The translations under genes were made by a program, and so were the position numbers. Positions 58,460 to 64,000 of a stretch of 64,000 bases of DNA are shown here, piece by piece. Source of the DNA: Medicago truncatula. Lineage: Eukaryota > Streptophyta > Magnoliopsida > Fabales > Fabaceae. The stretch lies in contig NC_053044.1 of assembly GCF_003473485.1 (NCBI RefSeq), forward strand, positions 48,896,091 through 48,960,090. The letters run 5' to 3'. The notes beneath the pieces were generated by a model. The model had not been told where the DNA came from. It searched no databases and saw nothing but the letters and a program-made list of their open reading frames with translations. Within the stretch, counting starts at the first letter, position 1. Each line of letters begins with the position of its first letter.

Positions 58460-59345
58460 TAGAAATATATTACATCCCTTTTGCATCTTTAAATTCATTA
58501 GTTATTGTCCACTATATCAATCATGATACAACCTTTCTTTTTTACAATAATGATAAAGATACAACTCTTAAAAGAAAGTAATGATACAAGGTATAATGAT
58601 ACGTTCACTAATGGAAATCATTTTATTATTTTTTAACAAATTTTTATGACTTATTTTTCTTAAATATATAAATGTATTGAATTGAAGTTATAAACTATCA
58701 ACGATTGTTCATGTGCCGATAAACTAATTTCCAAAAGTAACTACATATATTTTCATAGAAGTGCTATATTTCTTTTTCACATTGCAACTCTCGATAACCT
58801 TTGAAATTAAATTTTTATAACTTCTTTTATGACTTAACTAAATCATTGAGTAAGATGCACTACATGAAACTACTGTAACAATAAATTATAAATAAAGGTG
58901 AAATGATACACCTTTTTTTAGTGTTTTGTTTTGTGTTTATTTTGAGTCTATCCTTTTAAATTTTTTCTTGAGAGTTCAATTCCACACTAGTTAAAAACAG
59001 ATGCATGAATTGATTATAAATATGTTTTGTGAACAACTCCTGTACTCATGAGTGTGCAAAATTTTATTTTGGCAGAGCACATATGTGCATTGTAGAAGAA
59101 GAATAGTAGTTTTCACTTATAATCAATTTACGATGTCTTTTTCTTTTTCTTTAGAATCAACGGGTGAGGCTACAATCGAGGCTATTTCAGTGTATAGTTT
59201 TCGTTTTAACTCTAACAACTACTAATACATGTTTGATACAAGCATATCCCAAGGAAGGTGAGTGTAATTCACCTGAATTTTTAAGATGAAATCACGTTCA
59301 ATTGACACAAACGTATGTTTTGGTGCACCCGCCGTGCAACCAAAC
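58460..59345 (+). repeat. Copy of array blocks 53.83-54.44 and 52.95-53.43 kb
   Basis: 58460-59100 matches about 53830-54440, and 58870-59345 matches 52945-53430 in direct orientation, including gaggctacaatcga(a/g)gctatt and the end gcacccgccgtgcaaccaaaca. So part of the array recurs beyond the Mutator-like element without its exon-like pieces. Confidence 0.8.
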
Positions 59346-59796
59346 AAGCACTGCGTGATGAATTTAAAAGCAGCTTACGCTTGGTGGGATTTGTTCCCCG
59401 GTGTTAGATCACAATCTTTTATTCTTGAAAGGATGTTTGATACCACGTACGTGTATGTACAATGTTTTTTTTTTTTTTGTTTTGTTAATATGCCATTGGT
59501 GGTCTACTCCAAATCTTCTCCAAAGGAGATTTTAATTTGTAGATGTCACATGAATTTAAGTAGAGTATAGTGGAATAAGATGAAAACCATTAAAGGTGTT
59601 GAGTAAACTTCATATTAGATATTTTTTACTACTCCATTATAAAGTTTTTGAAGCATTTATTATTTTGCATTAGGTTTTAATGTAGATTATGGTTGTCCTA
59701 ATGGTATTCACTTTCATTAGAAAAAATATGTGAAAATTTATGTTAAATTTTTTTGATTTAAATTTAATATTATTACAAACGATTGAACTTTATTAC
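59346..59796. other. Spacer, nothing recognised
   Basis: AT-rich sequence between the last array block and the Stowaway MITE. An open frame running 59286-59570 is not recognised. Confidence 0.35.
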
Positions 59797-59937
59797 TTCC
59801 TCCGGTCTCAAATGTAAACAACTTTTTATTTTTTAGGTTCATTCAATAAATGATGTATGTGGTCTCAGACCACATACATCATTTATTGAATGAACCTAAA
59901 AAATAAAAAGTTGTTTACATTTGAGACCGGAGGGAGT
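59797..59937. mobile_element. 141-bp Stowaway MITE, near-perfect hairpin
   Basis: The left arm 59797-59866 and the right arm 59868-59937 pair with one mismatch and a one-base loop at 59867. Ends are CTTCCTCCGGTCTC and GAGACCGGAGGGAG, the Stowaway (Tc1/mariner) consensus type, and TA flanks both sides (59795-59796, 59938-59939) as the target duplication. Confidence 0.93.
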
Positions 59938-62900
59938 ACTATTGAGTACTTTGTCATCCTTCTATACTTTTTTTTTGGATGAACTTGACCCTTATATTCT
60001 AACTCCTCTTTTAACATATCAAACGCCCTCTTGATATTTGAAACTTCCAATTAGTATTATCATTCACTTTTATAACTTCAAATTGGTTTTACTTATACAA
60101 TAAAATGCATCAAAGTCATGCATTAAAAATTTATTTTTGGTTTTTACTTATACAATAAAATGTGACATGAATATATTTATTTTTTGTTTAATAGTTATAC
60201 AATAAATTGTGACATTATTTTCAGTTATAAGGATATAAGTCGAAGTCAATATAAGTCGAATCCCATCCGTAACGAAACAGGTACACTATTCATGAAACAA
60301 CTATGATTATTAAGAAAATGAAATTAATGGTAAACCAATAATGACGGAAATTTATTTAAATTTCGCTCAAACTTCTTTACATCCTAAGCAGTTTCAAGGT
60401 TATTTTGTCATTCTTACATTTCTATTTTGGAATGTTATTTTGTAATAGATTTGACTTTTTAAAAGTTAAAAAATTGTTGAATTCAATACAAATTTTCTTA
60501 TTTTGGTTTCCTTAACCATTGCCCTAAGGATACTGGTTAGCACTTAGCATCACCATTTTTTTAAATATCTCTTTCACTTTATGATGAAAAAAGTTTAAAA
60601 CTATTTTAATATTGATGTTTTTAAAAAAAAAATAATAGTTCAATAGAACTATCAAAATTGTCGTTTCCAATAAACTTATAAAAAAATTAATCGTTGCACG
60701 CGTTATATACCTAGTTTGATCTAATCCAATCCATATTATCCCACACATAAGAAATCAATGTCACTTTTGCATATAAAAATATTAACTAAAGTCAATCCAT
60801 CACATTAAAAAAGAGAATTATGTAATTTTATGTAGTATGGTGCGTTGATTTATTCAAAAAAAATTGTAGTATGGTGCGTTTATAATTATAAATGTATAGT
60901 ATGTACTAGTTCACACAAAGGCCATTGGCTATGTGTGGATATAGCAGAAACTATGAAAGAGTAGGTGGTGGACACACCAAGAGCAAAGTGTTGAATGGGA
61001 GCAAGCCATACCCCATCTCATGCAATCTAACCAAATCTCACAAGAACAAGTATCAACCATTTTTTATTTGGTTGGTATGATAGATTATCTTTTTTCCCAT
61101 CTTAGTTTCCTCTTAGAAAAAAACAGATATGTACTTGACAACCTTCAGCCTTATCCCCATGTATTGCAGTAGTCCACATCAGTGATGGTTAATTTGATCT
61201 ATTATATAAGGTTGAAAAGCTGAATCTCAATTGGTAGAGGAGAACACGACTTAGGAGCCCACAACACCAATCAATATGTATGTACCACGAATACGGTCCA
61301 CTAGGCAATTTTCACGGCAAAGAAAATAATTAGTCCTTCATACGCTACCTAACTCCTCTCCCTCCATTCTCGTTGTAGTCAATTTTAGTGTTAAAAAGTT
61401 CAACTCTACTTATAATAATCTAAGAAGTTTATGCTAAATCTGCCCAACCACATAATTCAGTGGGTGCATCACTTCCTGAAATAATTAACAATTTATCCTC
61501 GTTCTGCCGGACATATGTTGTGTATCAATTAGGCAATTGAATAATATTTTTCTCCTGCTTATTTTTGGTTACATTTAAATCATGATGCAGTTGAAAATAC
61601 AATATTTTGATTATAATTATTCAAAATATATTATCATTTGGATTGTAAAAAAGCTAGTATTTATTCTAGAGCTTATCTATTTAAGGTCACACACCGTTTA
61701 CACTCACTCGCTTAGTCCAATGATATTGAATTTGAGAGGGTGTATTGAAAACTGACAATAGTTTTGCATAGAATATAGATGAGACTTTGTTAGTTGAGAG
61801 GCTAATCATCATTTGGTTTGCATGTGTTTGAATTATATGGAGAAAGAGTCCTAATGTTATTTTTCGCTCAAATCAAGGTTTGGTAGATTAACTAATTGAT
61901 CATATAACTAGAGTTTCTACTAATTAATGACACGAAAAATAGGCTATCTAATTTTATTTTTCGTGTTAAAATAGAAATATCAATACGGAGTGCCTACATA
62001 TATAGTAACCATCTTTGGTTGAGGCTTTAGAGCCATTGATATTGAGTATGATTAGAAGGTGAATTTGGGATTGGTGTTAAATGAGTGTAGCCTTAGGTAT
62101 CATTGTTTCTTGCTAAATAATGAGATAAGCATTACTTATTGTCTCATATTTTTTGTGAAGTCAATAGAATAGTTTGATAATTTAGCCAAATATGATTTAC
62201 ATATGGATAATTCTAGTTAAATTTCTGATTTTATTTTACTTTTTGTCTCGCTGCCTCTATTGTTTGTTGATACGAACGTTGTCATTAAATAAATATAAAA
62301 AAAAAACGAGCATTGTCATGATTTCTAGAGGCTTTTAGTTTTTTTTTTTCCTTTCTTCTTTGTGTTTGGTGATGGTCTTGGTCATCCTTTTCCATACATA
62401 TTAATACTTCCTAAAGTAAAATTTCCAGTAGATTTTTTCATATACGTCACTTATAATTTTATGATGATCGACGCTATTTTTTTTTGTCCTAGTATTTTAA
62501 GGGTCTCTTTCTCTAAAGATAATCTTATTCTATGCATTATCAAACATTAAATGTAAGTATATTTTCAGCTAAAATTCAACTTTAGTTTGTTATGTTGCAG
62601 GATATTCTAACATCTTCTGCTAGATTAAATTAAACCCCCTTGGTACTGTAGACACTGATTTATTTTGGCCATATCAGAAATATACATATGGCCACATTGG
62701 ATGATTGAGATGCTCAATAATAATCAGATAAATGGTCGGATCGATTTTTTAATTTGGAGCTAGGGATGGTTAGTAATATGATGTGAAGTGATATTCACGC
62801 AAACATAGCTCCTGACACAATTTCAACTATCACTCATCCTTGTTTTAACGAAAATGTTATCGTACCATAAAATAATTATATCTTGTAAATTTATAGAAAA

Positions 62901-63282
62901 AAATGAAGACAGAAGTTTGTAAAAACAATTGAATTTAGAGGAAAAACGTCTCATTTTAATTTTTTATTATGAAGGAAAAAGGAAAAGATAAATGTATTAC
63001 TATTTTGAAAAGCAATATTGTCTATATACAGGAATTACTCAATTGCTTGGTTCCTATATATAAGTGTATAACTTAATAAAATATAGGAAACTTGTTCTCT
63101 ATTTGATTGAGAGATTATAATTAATTTGTCAAAAGATAAATTATAATTAATTGGTTTGATAACTCTGGATGTATTGTAAAGAATTTTTAGGAAGGTATCT
63201 AGTCATATTTCACTGTCTTTTCTATGATATTATTTGCACTATCTTGATACAATAAAAACAGAGACTCTCAGAATCAAATTAC
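59938..63282. other. Intergenic, no gene recognised
   Basis: More than 3 kb of AT-rich DNA with no open frame that I can assign and no clear repeat ends. Nothing with coding character was seen on either strand. Confidence 0.4.
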
Positions 63283-63513
63283 TGGCAAAATTGCTTTCGT
63301 CGTCCCTTAACTTAATTTTAAGTAACGACTATTTCATTTATATTTTTTTTATGTCATTTTTATCCTTTTGATCAATTTATATGATTTTTTTTTAAGATTC
63401 ATATATATGGTTTTATTTCGATGAGTTTTTAATGTTAAAGTGGATTGAAAAATGATAAATGACGAAATCGTTATCTAAAATTAAGTTAAAAGACGATGAA
63501 TGTAATTTTGCCA
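63283..63513. mobile_element. 231-bp MITE-like inverted-repeat element
   Basis: The left end tggcaaaattgctttcgtcg and the right end (inverted tggcaaaattacattcatcg) match for about 60 bp, including the shared ttaacttaattttaa(g/a)taacga stretch. The centre is AT-rich. No clear target duplication. Non-coding. Confidence 0.7.
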
Positions 63514-64000
63514 ATAGTATTTATACACCTACAAGATAAGATGATTAAATATAATTATACATTTTTGTGATATTTGAGGCTTGTTTTAGAGGATAATGCT
63601 AATTGAGTTTGATTCATATTAACTGTATTTTTTTTTTTGCAAACATCCAATAAAAATTGAAAATTGTTGCATACACATGTTGTTTGGCTGAGAAACACAT
63701 GTAAAAGACAAAAATACCTCTTGATAGTTAACTGCCGAGGAAAAATAAAATCGGTTGCAGTTAACTACCGAAGAAAAGCAATTTTCAAAAAAAAAAATCT
63801 CCTTCAGCACTTAAGTACCAAGGAGTTGTTTATGGCTTTTTAATTACCGTTTGTCTCTCTCCTTGATCTCCCTCTTTTCTTGTCTCCTCCCATTTATTTC
63901 AGATAATGAGAGGTTTATTCAATCTGATCAAATTAAATATTGAGTTGAATCGGTGGTTGTAATAATTCACTTTATGTGTGACATGAATTGCTTTTTCTCA
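63514..64000. other. Right edge, repeat words only
   Basis: Contains the tagttaactgccgagg and cagttaactaccgaag words (63726-63770) related to the palindrome at 31347-31411, and a later cacttaagtaccaagg. No gene seen. Confidence 0.4.

Overview
The window looks like nuclear DNA from a legume, most likely Medicago truncatula or a near relative in the inverted-repeat-lacking clade. This rests on AT-rich intergenic DNA, GT-AG introns in every multi-exon gene, plant-only proteins (a chloroplast-targeted acetolactate synthase, a thylakoid-lumen DUF1499 protein, a nodulin-like MFS protein), and many SINEs, MITEs and RTE-type LINE tails of kinds I know from Medicago. The species is inferred from memory of these families and was not tested by a search.

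Layout, left to right. 0-2.3 kb: the first exon of Mediator subunit MED30 (minus strand; the rest lies off the left edge), with LTR-like and tandemly duplicated sequence in its intron. 2.4 kb: a tRNA-Ser(UGA) gene just upstream of the MED30 start. 4.1-5.8 kb: a four-exon thylakoid lumenal DUF1499 protein. 8.0-10.6 kb: a three-exon NFD4-like nodulin/MFS transporter. 10.9-18.8 kb: intergenic DNA with fold-back elements, SINEs, a Stowaway-like MITE and a dead first exon of the GINS subunit SLD5. 18.8-22.6 kb: a J-domain/DUF3444 gene with a 5'-UTR intron and a short uORF. 23.9-24.5 kb: an NF-YC histone-fold subunit. 24.5-33 kb: repeats. 33.0-35.0 kb: intronless acetolactate synthase. 35.9-37.2 kb: a molybdenum-cofactor-sulfurase-like protein lacking the PLP lysine. 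38.1-39.0 kb: a 5'-truncated LINE with clean target-site duplications. 41.2-43.5 kb: a six-exon TITAN-like zinc-finger gene. 47.1-52.1 kb: a complete 14-exon UBA5, the E1 enzyme of the UFM1 system. 52.6-59.4 kb: a degenerate, internally duplicated array with exon-like pieces of a gene family I do not recognise. 59.8 kb: a near-perfect MITE hairpin. From there to 64 kb: repeats with no gene seen.

The genes do not form one pathway. They are independent housekeeping genes (transcription, chaperone, amino-acid synthesis, UFMylation, splicing or cell division). From memory, the lumenal 17.9 kDa and TITAN-like genes are also near neighbours on Arabidopsis chromosome 4 (At4g24930 and At4g24900), which would fit partly conserved gene order. 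Exon coordinates were worked out by hand; for every complete gene the joined exons keep the reading frame and end at a stop. The least explained part is the array at 52.6-57.4 kb, where several exon-like segments with good splice sites and open frames resemble no family I know.
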